The notes beneath the pieces are model-generated. The model searched no databases, was not told the DNA's origin, and worked only from the letters and a program-made list of their open reading frames with translations. The position numbers and the translations under genes are program-made. This document shows positions 57,499-64,000 of a stretch of 64,000 bases of DNA, piece by piece; positions within the stretch are counted from its first letter, which is position 1, and the number at the start of each line of letters is the position of its first letter. Origin of the DNA: JBBPZK01 sp965219175 (GTDB lineage Bacteria > Actinomycetota > Rubrobacteria > Rubrobacterales > Rubrobacteraceae); assembly GCA_965219175.1 (NCBI GenBank), contig CBDCNI010000001.1, positions 1,984,001 to 2,048,000 on the forward strand, read 5' to 3'.

Positions 57499-58269
57499 CT
57501 AATATCGTCCCGGTAGCAAACCTCCGTCCACCACGAGCACCTGACCGGTGATGTAGCGGGCGCTTTCCGATGACAGAAATACCGCCACATCGGCGATATC
57601 CTCGGGCTCTCCGACCCTGCCCATCGGGATGAACTCCGCGGCCTTCTCCAAGCCTTCGGGACCGAGCGAGTGTTCTTCGGAGAGCGCCTGCGCCGTCCGT
57701 ATGTAACCTGGTGCTATACCGTTGACCCGAATTCCGTCGCGGGCCAACTCCACCGCCAGGCCACGCACGAGGCCAACCACGCCGGCTTTGGCCGCCGAGT
57801 ACTGGACGTGCTCGTCCCATCCGTAAGCGACCCCCATGATCGAGGAGAGGGCGATCATGCTCCCTCTTCCGGCTTCTCGCATCGCTGGAGCCGCCGCCCG
57901 GCAGACCCTCATCACGCCCTTGAGATCTACCTCGTGGGTGTGATCCCACTTCTCGTCCGTCAGTTCGACGAGGGGTACCCGGTGGGCGATCCCGGCGTTG
58001 GCCACTACCGAGTACAGTGGGCCGTACCGTTCCTGGACGGTCGATACCAGAGAGTCGACTCCACCGGAGTCCGTAACGTCAAGGTGATGGTACTCGGCCT
58101 CGCCGCCCTCGGATTCGATGCCGCTGACAACCGATCGACCTTCTTCGAGAATATCCGTCACTATGACCCGGTATCCTGCCATCGCGAACGCGTGAGAGGT
58201 AGCCGCGCCGATCCCGATGCCGGCCCCGGTCACCAGGACTACAGGTTTTTCCTCTTTATTCGCGCTCAT
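57499..58269 (-). CDS. Short-chain dehydrogenase (second of SDR pair)
   Basis: The 256-aa SDR has VVLVTGAGIGIGAATSHAFA, VANAGIAHRV, IALSSIMGVAYGW with the Ser, and VQYSAAKAGVVGL (YxxxK). It ends with the usual VFLSSESARYITGQVLVVDGG. ATG 58269 overlaps the stop of the upstream SDR gene (ATGA). The substrate is unknown. It is the last gene of the MFS-SDR-SDR operon. Confidence 0.9.
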   Translation of the reverse strand: MSANKEEKPVVLVTGAGIGIGAATSHAFAMAGYRVIVTDILEEGRSVVSGIESEGGEAEYHHLDVTDSGGVDSLVSTVQERYGPLYSVVANAGIAHRVPLVELTDEKWDHTHEVDLKGVMRVCRAAAPAMREAGRGSMIALSSIMGVAYGWDEHVQYSAAKAGVVGLVRGLAVELARDGIRVNGIAPGYIRTAQALSEEHSLGPEGLEKAAEFIPMGRVGEPEDIADVAVFLSSESARYITGQVLVVDGGLLPGRY

Positions 58270-59012
58270 AGCATCACATCTCCAGAGTTGGGACCGAGCG
58301 TCTGGCCGACGTACAGAGTGGCGCCGTCCGAGGCAAGGAAAGCAACCGTCTCGGCCACCTCCCACGGCTCTCCAAACCGTCCAAGTGGTAGCTCCGCAGC
58401 CTTATCCTGTTGCCACTCCTCGGAGAGACCGAGGATGAGCTCGGTGTTTATGGGGCCGGGCGCGACCGCGTTGACCCGGACGCCTTGCGAGGAGACCTCG
58501 CGGGCCAGCGACTTCGTCAGACCGATGATACCGGCCTTCGCCGCACTATAATGGCACAACTCGGTGCCGCCGATCTGACCGAGTTGAGAAGCGACGTTGA
58601 CGATGATGCCATTGCCTTCTGAGATCATACCCGGCAGCACGGCGTGCGTACACAAGAACATTCCGCGCAGGTGGACGGCGATCATCCGGTCAAAGTCCTC
58701 TACGGTGAGGTCTGTGAACCGCTTCTGCTGCAAAAACCCGGCATTGTTGACCAGGATCTCCGGGGGGCCGTAAGCTTCTTGCGCCACTTCCAGGATCCGC
58801 TCTACGGATTCCGGGTCTGAGACGTCGCCGGGAGCGGCGGCAGCGCTTCCACCCGAGTCGTTTATCCGGGCGACTACCGCTTCGGCTGCCTCACCACGCA
58901 GATCGTTGACGACGACACGGTCTCCGTCCTTCGCCAGTTTCTCGGCCACGGCTCGGCCAATCCCATTTCCAGCTCCGGTAACTAAAGCGACCCGGGAGCG
59001 TTCAGATGCCAT
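58266..59012 (-). CDS. Short-chain dehydrogenase (first of SDR pair)
   Basis: The 248-aa SDR has VALVTGAGNGIGRAVAEKLA, LVNNAGFLQQ, NVASQLGQIGG and CHYSAAKAGIIGL (YxxxK), and a typical C-terminal VAFLASDGATLYVGQTL. It resembles 3-oxoacyl-ACP or sugar alcohol dehydrogenases; the substrate is unknown. GGAGGGAGGA lies ahead of the ATG. It is coupled to the next SDR by a 4-base overlap, which suggests both act on the same pathway. Confidence 0.9.
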   Translation of the reverse strand: MASERSRVALVTGAGNGIGRAVAEKLAKDGDRVVVNDLRGEAAEAVVARINDSGGSAAAAPGDVSDPESVERILEVAQEAYGPPEILVNNAGFLQQKRFTDLTVEDFDRMIAVHLRGMFLCTHAVLPGMISEGNGIIVNVASQLGQIGGTELCHYSAAKAGIIGLTKSLAREVSSQGVRVNAVAPGPINTELILGLSEEWQQDKAAELPLGRFGEPWEVAETVAFLASDGATLYVGQTLGPNSGDVML

Positions 59013-59105
59013 TAAAGTCCTCCCTCCTGCTCAGGTTGAAGAGGGCGCCTCGGATGAGGTCCGCCCTCTTCGCCGTTCTCATAAAGGTTGTTTACCGTCC
59101 AGGGA

Positions 59106-60518
59106 TCACCGCACGCGGGCGGACGTGGAACCCGAGCCGGTTGCTTCGGCCTGACGGGAGTCTTTCACGTCACGGGTGCCCAGCATGAGGAAACCCGACA
59201 CGAACGTCGCGATGGCGCCGGCGATAAACGCAGTGGTCGTAACACCCACCCCAAAGCCGGTCAACAAGGCGAACAGGCCGGACCCGGCGATCGCCCCGAG
59301 TGGTCCCATGGCGTTTACGAAAGAAGAGCCCGTACCGCGCACCCTGGTCGGGAATGACTCACCCATGAAGAACAGCAGCGCCGCGTAGGGTCCGATTATG
59401 AAGAAGAGGCCGATCGTGTACATCGTCAGCACGAAGCCGGATGAGTTCGGCCCGAACAACATCAGGGTATAGGCGAGCCCGGAGATGATCCAACCGCCCG
59501 CGATGGTCAAACGCCGCCCGATGCGGTCTCCCACGAACCCGTGGGTCAGGTACCCTATATAGGCGGCCGCGTTGGAGATGATGAGCACGATCAGCGCGCT
59601 CGAGAACTGAACCCCCTTGCCTTCCGTGAGCACGGTGGTACCCAGAACGGCGAATACCTGAATGCCGATCCAGTTGCAGAGCATCGCCAGACTGATAAAG
59701 ATCGTATGCTTCCTGATATCCGGCTCGAAAAGCTGCTTGAAAGTCGACTCTTCCGTATGGTGGACATCTATGTCGAATTCCCTGCCAAACTCGACGGCCT
59801 CTTCATGCCGGCCTTCTTTTTCGAGAGAGCGAACACGCTTCATGGCCTGGAACTTCGGAGACTCCCTCAGCTTGACGGCGAGGATGGCGATGACGATCGC
59901 CGGGAACGTTGCGACCAGGAAAGTGCTCCGCCACCCGATAACCGGCAGCAATATCGCTGACAACGCCGCCCCGAGCAACACCCCGATCGGCCAACCACCC
60001 TGCACGAGGCTGTAGATAAAGCCCCGCCGCGGGTTGTTGCCATACATTTCGTTCAGGTAAGTAGCGTTGACCGCCTGCTCGGAGTATCCGAGGCCGGAGA
60101 AAGTCCTTACGACCGACAGGTAGAGCCCCGCAAACGCCGCCGGGGCCAACGCCGTGAGGCCGGAGCTCAAGGCCGCGCCGATAGTGGAGATAACCAACGC
60201 CGGTTTCCGTCCCAGATAGTCGAGCATCGGCCCGACTGCAAGGGCGACGAAGAAAGTACCTACAGCCACGATGGTAACTATAAAAGTGCCAAAGGAAGTC
60301 GACCAGCCGAATTCCTTGCTGATAACCGGAAGTAGAGCCCCGAACAACGTGTAATCGTAAACGGAGAAGACCCAGGCCAGAAAGCAGACGATCGAAGAGT
60401 AGACCAGCGTCCTGGTGGTGATAGTGGTGTTGATCCTCGAAGCGCCGTCGTTAACCCGCCCGGAATTTCGACTCCCCCCGCCGGATCCCCCGGCTCCTCG
60501 ATTGTTTGGTGTGTCCAC
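59106..60518 (-). CDS. MFS transporter (AAHS/SHS-like carboxylate or aromatic acid type)
   Basis: The 470-aa protein has 12 helices, an A-motif-like loop after helix 2 (GPMLDYLGRKPALVISTIG) and a matching loop in the second half (GFVGDRIGRRLTIAGG). FSVYDYTLFGALLPVISKEFGW in helix 1 is typical of metabolite:H+ symporters. A Gly/Ser/Asn-rich N-terminal tail precedes it. GTG 60518 follows AAAGGGGA and lies after the promoter at 60612-60646; ATG 60605 would coincide with the transcript start. It leads an operon with two SDR genes and probably imports the substrate of this catabolic region. Confidence 0.87.
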   Translation of the reverse strand: MDTPNNRGAGGSGGGSRNSGRVNDGASRINTTITTRTLVYSSIVCFLAWVFSVYDYTLFGALLPVISKEFGWSTSFGTFIVTIVAVGTFFVALAVGPMLDYLGRKPALVISTIGAALSSGLTALAPAAFAGLYLSVVRTFSGLGYSEQAVNATYLNEMYGNNPRRGFIYSLVQGGWPIGVLLGAALSAILLPVIGWRSTFLVATFPAIVIAILAVKLRESPKFQAMKRVRSLEKEGRHEEAVEFGREFDIDVHHTEESTFKQLFEPDIRKHTIFISLAMLCNWIGIQVFAVLGTTVLTEGKGVQFSSALIVLIISNAAAYIGYLTHGFVGDRIGRRLTIAGGWIISGLAYTLMLFGPNSSGFVLTMYTIGLFFIIGPYAALLFFMGESFPTRVRGTGSSFVNAMGPLGAIAGSGLFALLTGFGVGVTTTAFIAGAIATFVSGFLMLGTRDVKDSRQAEATGSGSTSARVR

Positions 60519-60611
60519 GTCGCGTTCCCCTTTCCATCGCCCTGCCGAACATTCCACCTGCAGTGACTGCGCCAGCAACGGCTGCGCACCCGCAGGTTCA
60601 CCCACAGGAGC

Positions 60612-60646
60612 AAGATAGCCAAAGCCAGTCTATTTGTCAAACAAAT
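60612..60646 (-). promoter_or_regulatory. Operator overlapping -35 of the MFS-SDR operon
   Basis: ATTTGTCAAACAAAT (60632-60646) is the exact reverse complement of the operator at 53917. On the minus strand it contains TTGACA (60640-60635), followed after 17 bases by TATCTT (60617-60612). So the operator has the same place relative to the -35 in both promoters. It also lies about 95 bases upstream of the divergent GntR-type gene. Confidence 0.75.
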
Positions 60647-60739
60647 TGGTGCATGACATAGTTTTCATGTCCAGGCGGGTGCATTTTGCTCTAGTTGGGT
60701 ACATAATTAGGGATGTAAATAGCTTTTGGGGAGGAGGTT

Positions 60740-61498
60740 ATGCGGATACTTCAGAATGTAGTCACGGTCGGGACTGAGAAAAAGAAGACTTATCAGCAGA
60801 TAGTTGCGAGCATTCGTGCGGCTATCTCTTCGGGGGAGTTGCGTCCCGGCGACAGGTTGCCTCCGGAGACAGACCTAGCCAGGCAACTTGGCGTCAGCCG
60901 GCCGACGGTTCGGGAGGCGCTCAAGGTGCTGGAAGCGCTGAACGTGCTGGAGAGTTCTACCGGGCCTACGGGCGGAACCTTCATCAAATCCCTGGACGGC
61001 ACGGGTGTGGCGGAGTATTTGATAGATTCCATATCCTTGCTACTAGACGTACACGAGCTTACGCTAGAAGAGTTGTGGGTAGCGCGTGAGACTATAGAGG
61101 TGCCGGTAGCGGGAACGGCGGCGATCGAACGTACGGAGCAGGATCTCGCGAAGATGCAAAATATCATCGAGAGTGATGAGTACAAGGATTATGACGTTTA
61201 CTTTCCGGACATAACATTTCACACGACTATCGCGAAGGCTTCTAAAAACCGTCTACTGAGCCTATTCATGCTCTCTATACACACGACGATCAAAACATGG
61301 GCCGAGCAATACATCCTACCAGGGGACAAGGAAATCTCCCAAAGTCAGCATCGGCTGATCTACGAAGCCATCCTCAACCAGGACGAGACGCTGGCCAGAT
61401 CTCGTATGAAAGAACATTTGCAGATGGCTTACAAAGTCTACCGGGACGCCATTCCAAAAACAGCCGCGGAAGACACCTCCACGAATGGCCCGACTTGA
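60740..61498 (+). CDS. FadR-subfamily GntR transcriptional regulator
   Basis: The 252-aa protein has an N-terminal winged helix (YQQIVASIRAAISSGELRPGDRLPPETDLARQLGVSRPTVREALKVLEALNVLESS) and a C-terminal FCD ligand domain with FHTTIAKASKNRLLSLF (metal-site His region) and ILNQDETLARSRMKEHL. FCD regulators usually sense small carboxylates and bind short palindromes. GGGGAGGAGG precedes the ATG. It is divergent from the MFS operon and is the natural regulator of the two identical operators at 53917 and 60632. Confidence 0.9.
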   Translation: MRILQNVVTVGTEKKKTYQQIVASIRAAISSGELRPGDRLPPETDLARQLGVSRPTVREALKVLEALNVLESSTGPTGGTFIKSLDGTGVAEYLIDSISLLLDVHELTLEELWVARETIEVPVAGTAAIERTEQDLAKMQNIIESDEYKDYDVYFPDITFHTTIAKASKNRLLSLFMLSIHTTIKTWAEQYILPGDKEISQSQHRLIYEAILNQDETLARSRMKEHLQMAYKVYRDAIPKTAAEDTSTNGPT

Positions 61499-62141
61499 GA
61501 GGAAAACAATATTCGCGCGGACCTGGAGGCGGCTTTCACTGGAGACGGAGTAAGTATGAATGAAGCTTACACCGGGACAAATAACAAGCACGTGGCGCCT
61601 GGGACGATGGGTTGATCTGGCTATGCCGGCAACCGTAGGCCCCGTCCTCGTAGCTGTTGCGTGGTTGCTGGTCGTCTTCGCGGTATCCGCGCTCTGGTTC
61701 TTCGCTATATCGAATATCTTGAGCCGGGCCTACGGCAACCTTTTCACCAAAACGCAACTAGTGTCCATGGCCGCCGCCATCTCGGTCGTTGCGATAATAT
61801 CGGTCGGGGCGGCAGGCGCCCTTCTGATTCAAGAGCGCCCAGGAGCGTCTTCGGCTATCTTTGGCAATAGCATGGTAGGAACAGGGGCCCTGGGATGTCG
61901 AGATTTGACGAGAAGCAGTTTCGTGTTCAGCTTCGGTTTGGAACGCGCCTCACACTCATTGACAAATGACGCTGCGTCCAGGACCGATGGTAAAGCTCGT
62001 GGAGCCTGCCCAACCCATAGGTGAATAAGCTTATTCGTTCCGTACCTTTACCCCAGTACGGTCACGCAGGCGTCAGGCCCTTAGTTCGTCACGATGTCAT
62101 GCTACAGGTTCTTTTTGAAATAACCCGCTAGGAAGGTCGAT
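61499..62141 (+). other. 643-bp stretch without a convincing intact gene
   Basis: ATG 61557 has a good GGAG site but gives only 20 codons (MNEAYTGTNNKHVAPGTMG) before a TGA. A shifted frame, 61560-62024 (154 aa), encodes three hydrophobic stretches (VGPVLVAVAWLLVVFAVSALW; MAAAISVVAIISVGAAGALLI), then Ser/Thr/Arg-rich sequence that is not protein-like. The combination looks like the decayed start of a transporter gene just after the regulator. No family could be assigned. The last 120 bases show nothing clear. Confidence 0.35.
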
Positions 62142-62831
62142 TTGCCGTCAAAGAACGAGAACATATCCGTCATCACGGCGGCTTTCGAGCCGCTTGAGGG
62201 AAAGCCAATACTCGACATCGGTTGTGGCAAAGGTGTCCTCGCGCGCTCGTTGTCGGAACTGGGAGCGTGCGTTACCGGGGTCGACCCAAACGGAGAAGCG
62301 GTTGCGGTCGCCCGGCGAGCCGTTCCTGCGGGAACGTTTCATCAGGCCGGCGCGGAAGCGCTGCCGTTCGCGGATCGTTGCTTCGATGGGGCTATCTTCT
62401 CGAACTCTCTTCATCACGTCCCGGAGCTCGCCATGCGTGAAGCCCTGCAAGAAGCGGCTCGCGTCGCGAAACCTGCGCAGCCCATCGTTATCATCGAGCC
62501 CCTTGCCGAAGGCTCGTTCTTCTCTGTTTTGCGGTTGGTGGAGGATGAAACGTATGTTCGCGCCGCCGCTCAAAAGGTAATCGACGAGGTCTTCGAGAAC
62601 GGAATGTTCGAGCAGATCAGACGCATCGATTACACGAGGCGGGAAAGTTTCACGTACCTGGGCCAGTTCCTGGACCGCATCGTCGCAGCGGCCCCCTCAC
62701 GTACCACGGTTATCGAAGAACGCCGCCCTCAAGTCGAGGCCGCTTTTCTTCGTTACGCGAAAGTCTCCACCGACAACTCAACAATCCTGGAACAGCCCAT
62801 GCGCGCGCACGTACTGAAAGCGAAATCCTGA
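62142..62831 (+). CDS. SAM-dependent methyltransferase (UbiE/type 11-like)
   Basis: The 229-aa protein has KPILDIGCGKGVLARSLSELGACVTGVDPNG (motif I and post-I), FADRCFDGAIFSNSLHHVPE (motif II) and KPAQPIVIIEPLAEGSFF (motif III, with Ala-Gln instead of Gly-Gly). The substrate is unknown. TTG 62142 follows AGGAAGG. It stands alone between the decayed stretch and the convergent HPr gene. Confidence 0.82.
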   Translation: MPSKNENISVITAAFEPLEGKPILDIGCGKGVLARSLSELGACVTGVDPNGEAVAVARRAVPAGTFHQAGAEALPFADRCFDGAIFSNSLHHVPELAMREALQEAARVAKPAQPIVIIEPLAEGSFFSVLRLVEDETYVRAAAQKVIDEVFENGMFEQIRRIDYTRRESFTYLGQFLDRIVAAAPSRTTVIEERRPQVEAAFLRYAKVSTDNSTILEQPMRAHVLKAKS

Positions 62832-62864
62832 TCCCGCAGAGGTCCCGGCAAACTCAGCAGGCGG

Positions 62865-63134
62865 CTAGGCGGTCTGGGGCCCGGCGCCGGAGATCAGACG
62901 CGTCAGAGCTTCCACGGCCTCTTCGGCGTCCACGCCATCGGCGCTTATCTTTATCTTCTCACCTTTCTTCGCCCCGAGCCCCATGATTTTTAGTGCGCTT
63001 TTGGCGTTCGCCTCGCGTTCACCTTTTATCACCCGGATGTCCGAAGTGAACTGCTTGGCCGTCTTTACGAACTCAGCCGCCGGCCGGGCGTGCAAACCTT
63101 CTTCGGCTCCTACCGCAGTCTCCTTCTCCGCCAC
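62865..63134 (-). CDS. ptsH: HPr-family phosphocarrier protein
   Basis: The 89-aa HPr has the phosphorylation site His15 in EEGLHARPAAEF and the regulatory Ser46 in NAKSALKIMGLG, so both the PTS transfer and HPr-kinase sites are in place. It carries phosphate from enzyme I to sugar permeases, or to a dihydroxyacetone kinase system. No enzyme I or EII gene is nearby. It lies downstream of gpsA on the same strand, with a 72-bp gap. Confidence 0.93.
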   Translation of the reverse strand: MAEKETAVGAEEGLHARPAAEFVKTAKQFTSDIRVIKGEREANAKSALKIMGLGAKKGEKIKISADGVDAEEAVEALTRLISGAGPQTA

Positions 63135-63206
63135 GATAACTCCTCTTCAAAGTCTGTCTCTTTGCTTGTTACGAGAACGGTTTTCAGTCTAACAGGATAC
63201 CCACTT

Positions 63207-64000
63207 CTACCCGGCTACTATGCGCTCCAGAGGAAGGCGCACGTTCTCCGTGCCGCCCACGCTCAATACCTCATCCAGGTACTGGAGCAACGGAAGCTTC
63301 TCCCGGATACCGAGTGACCGGGCGAGCATGAGCGCCGGCGGCAACGTCCCGAGCCCCTCCACGGTTGCGCCGTCCATGATCTCCCGCGCTTTCTCCGGCG
63401 GGTGTCCTTCTCCGAGCAACTTCCCGAAGTCGCCGTTGCGGCCCGTAAGGCAGGTAACGTAGAGGTCGCCGGCCCCGGCGGCCCCCGAAACCGTTTCCGG
63501 TCGTCCCCCGGAAGCCGTAGCGAACAGGAGCATCTCCCGCAACGCGACACCGAAGGCCAGAGACCGGAGGTTGGCGCTCTCAACTTCTCCGGCCAGCAGG
63601 TTGACCGCTATCGCGTAACAATTCTTGAGGGCGGAGCAGATACTCGTGCCGATCAGGTCGTCCGTGACCTCCGGAAGATAGTAAGACGTCCCGAAAGCGT
63701 CCCGCAGCTTCTCGGCGTGTTCGACGCTCTCCGACGCGAACACGGTTTGGGTCGGCAGCTTGTGGATCAACTCCGACGCCTTTACCGGCCCCCCTACCCC
63801 GACAACCGGCCGCCCCGCCCCGAGAACCTCCTGCACCCACGCGCCTATCGGCAAGACTTCACCCTCGCGCTCCATAAATCCTTTGGTCAAAACCATAACG
63901 GGTGCGCTCTCCGGGACTTTCGCGGCCACCTCCTCAACGACCCAGCGGATCCCCTCCGAAGAGACAGCCAGAGCACAGATATCTGCATCTTCCACGGCTT
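63207..64000 (-). CDS. gpsA: Glycerol-3-phosphate dehydrogenase [NAD(P)+], N-terminus outside window
   Basis: The frame is open to the window edge, so the N-terminal NAD-binding motif is missing. The visible part starts in the Rossmann domain (EDADICALAVSSEGIRWV), continues with the LTKGFM-type segment, then the C-terminal domain with TSICSALKNCYAIAVNLLAG (catalytic Lys region), GAAGAGDLYVTCLTGRNGDFG and MDGATVEGLGTLPPALML. The enzyme reduces dihydroxyacetone phosphate to glycerol-3-phosphate for phospholipid synthesis. SAAGAGDL-type and GRN motifs support GpsA. Confidence 0.9.
   Translation of the reverse strand, partial: AVEDADICALAVSSEGIRWVVEEVAAKVPESAPVMVLTKGFMEREGEVLPIGAWVQEVLGAGRPVVGVGGPVKASELIHKLPTQTVFASESVEHAEKLRDAFGTSYYLPEVTDDLIGTSICSALKNCYAIAVNLLAGEVESANLRSLAFGVALREMLLFATASGGRPETVSGAAGAGDLYVTCLTGRNGDFGKLLGEGHPPEKAREIMDGATVEGLGTLPPALMLARSLGIREKLPLLQYLDEVLSVGGTENVRLPLERIVAG

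Noticed and set aside
61614..61616. TGA after GTMG as a second selenocysteine codon
   Set aside because: The sequence after it in the same frame is not protein-like and there is no redox motif around it.
1..64000. CRISPR arrays, tRNA/rRNA genes, insertion sequences, prophage
   Set aside because: I saw no regularly spaced repeats, no cloverleaf or rRNA-like sequence, and no transposase, integrase or phage structural genes.

Overview
The window looks like chromosomal DNA from a high-GC actinobacterium. The gene content and codon style suggest a Rubrobacter-like lineage, but there is no rRNA or other marker here to confirm that. I found no tRNA, rRNA, CRISPR array, IS element or phage module. 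The first and last genes (uvsE and gpsA) are cut by the window edges.

Layout. (1) 1-3.5 kb, plus strand: uvsE, a CoA-binding protein, an AhpD-like protein whose catalytic second cysteine is replaced by an in-frame UGA (probable selenoprotein with a SECIS-like hairpin), an ABM monooxygenase-like protein and two haloacid-dehalogenase-type hydrolases. (2) 3.5-8.2 kb, minus: a decayed queE tail, a frameshifted ArsB/NhaD-type transporter, a small RHH-like protein, and a queC-queD-queE operon for preQ0 synthesis in which queE is split by a LAGLIDADG intein placed exactly at a cluster-binding cysteine. (3) 8.2-13 kb: a gamma-glutamylcyclotransferase-like protein, an M20 amidohydrolase, an FGGY kinase and citrate synthase. 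(4) 13-21 kb: three polytopic glycosyltransferase-like or membrane proteins, a methyltransferase and a HipA-like kinase/DUF3037 pair. (5) 21-35 kb: a PhoR/PhoP-like two-component system, an HPP protein, a GH15 glucoamylase/trehalase, an SDR, a PPC protein, an encapsulated-ferritin-like protein, a large FAD/Fe-S oxidase, an enolase-superfamily enzyme, a TPP enzyme and a sensory-rhodopsin-transducer-family protein.

(6) 35-41.6 kb, minus: a respiratory operon with a Rieske protein, cytochrome b6, a subunit-IV-like protein, two cytochrome-bd-subunit-I-like proteins, a small membrane protein and a previously unlisted 46-aa membrane peptide coupled by a GTGA overlap. The same 26-bp block lies on both sides of this cluster. 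(7) 41.9-47.3 kb: 5-oxoprolinase genes (pxpBCA) with a biotin carrier protein and a divergent biotin carboxylase. (8) 47.3-52.6 kb: CoA-transferase/acyl-CoA dehydrogenase/MaoC dehydratase operon, a COG0523 GTPase with a small CxxC partner, and a polysaccharide-deacetylase-family protein. (9) 52.8-61.5 kb: asparaginase, cyclase, amidase, M20 carbamoylase-type hydrolase, two SDRs, an MFS transporter and a FadR-type GntR regulator. An identical 15-bp palindrome overlaps a TTGACA -35 box in front of both the cyclase operon and the transporter operon, so these probably form one amide/lactam-catabolic regulon. (10) 61.5-64 kb: a decayed stretch, a methyltransferase, HPr and gpsA.

The strongest candidates for unusual biology are the UGA-containing AhpD-like gene, the QueE intein, and the b6f/bd-like respiratory cluster with its small peptide.
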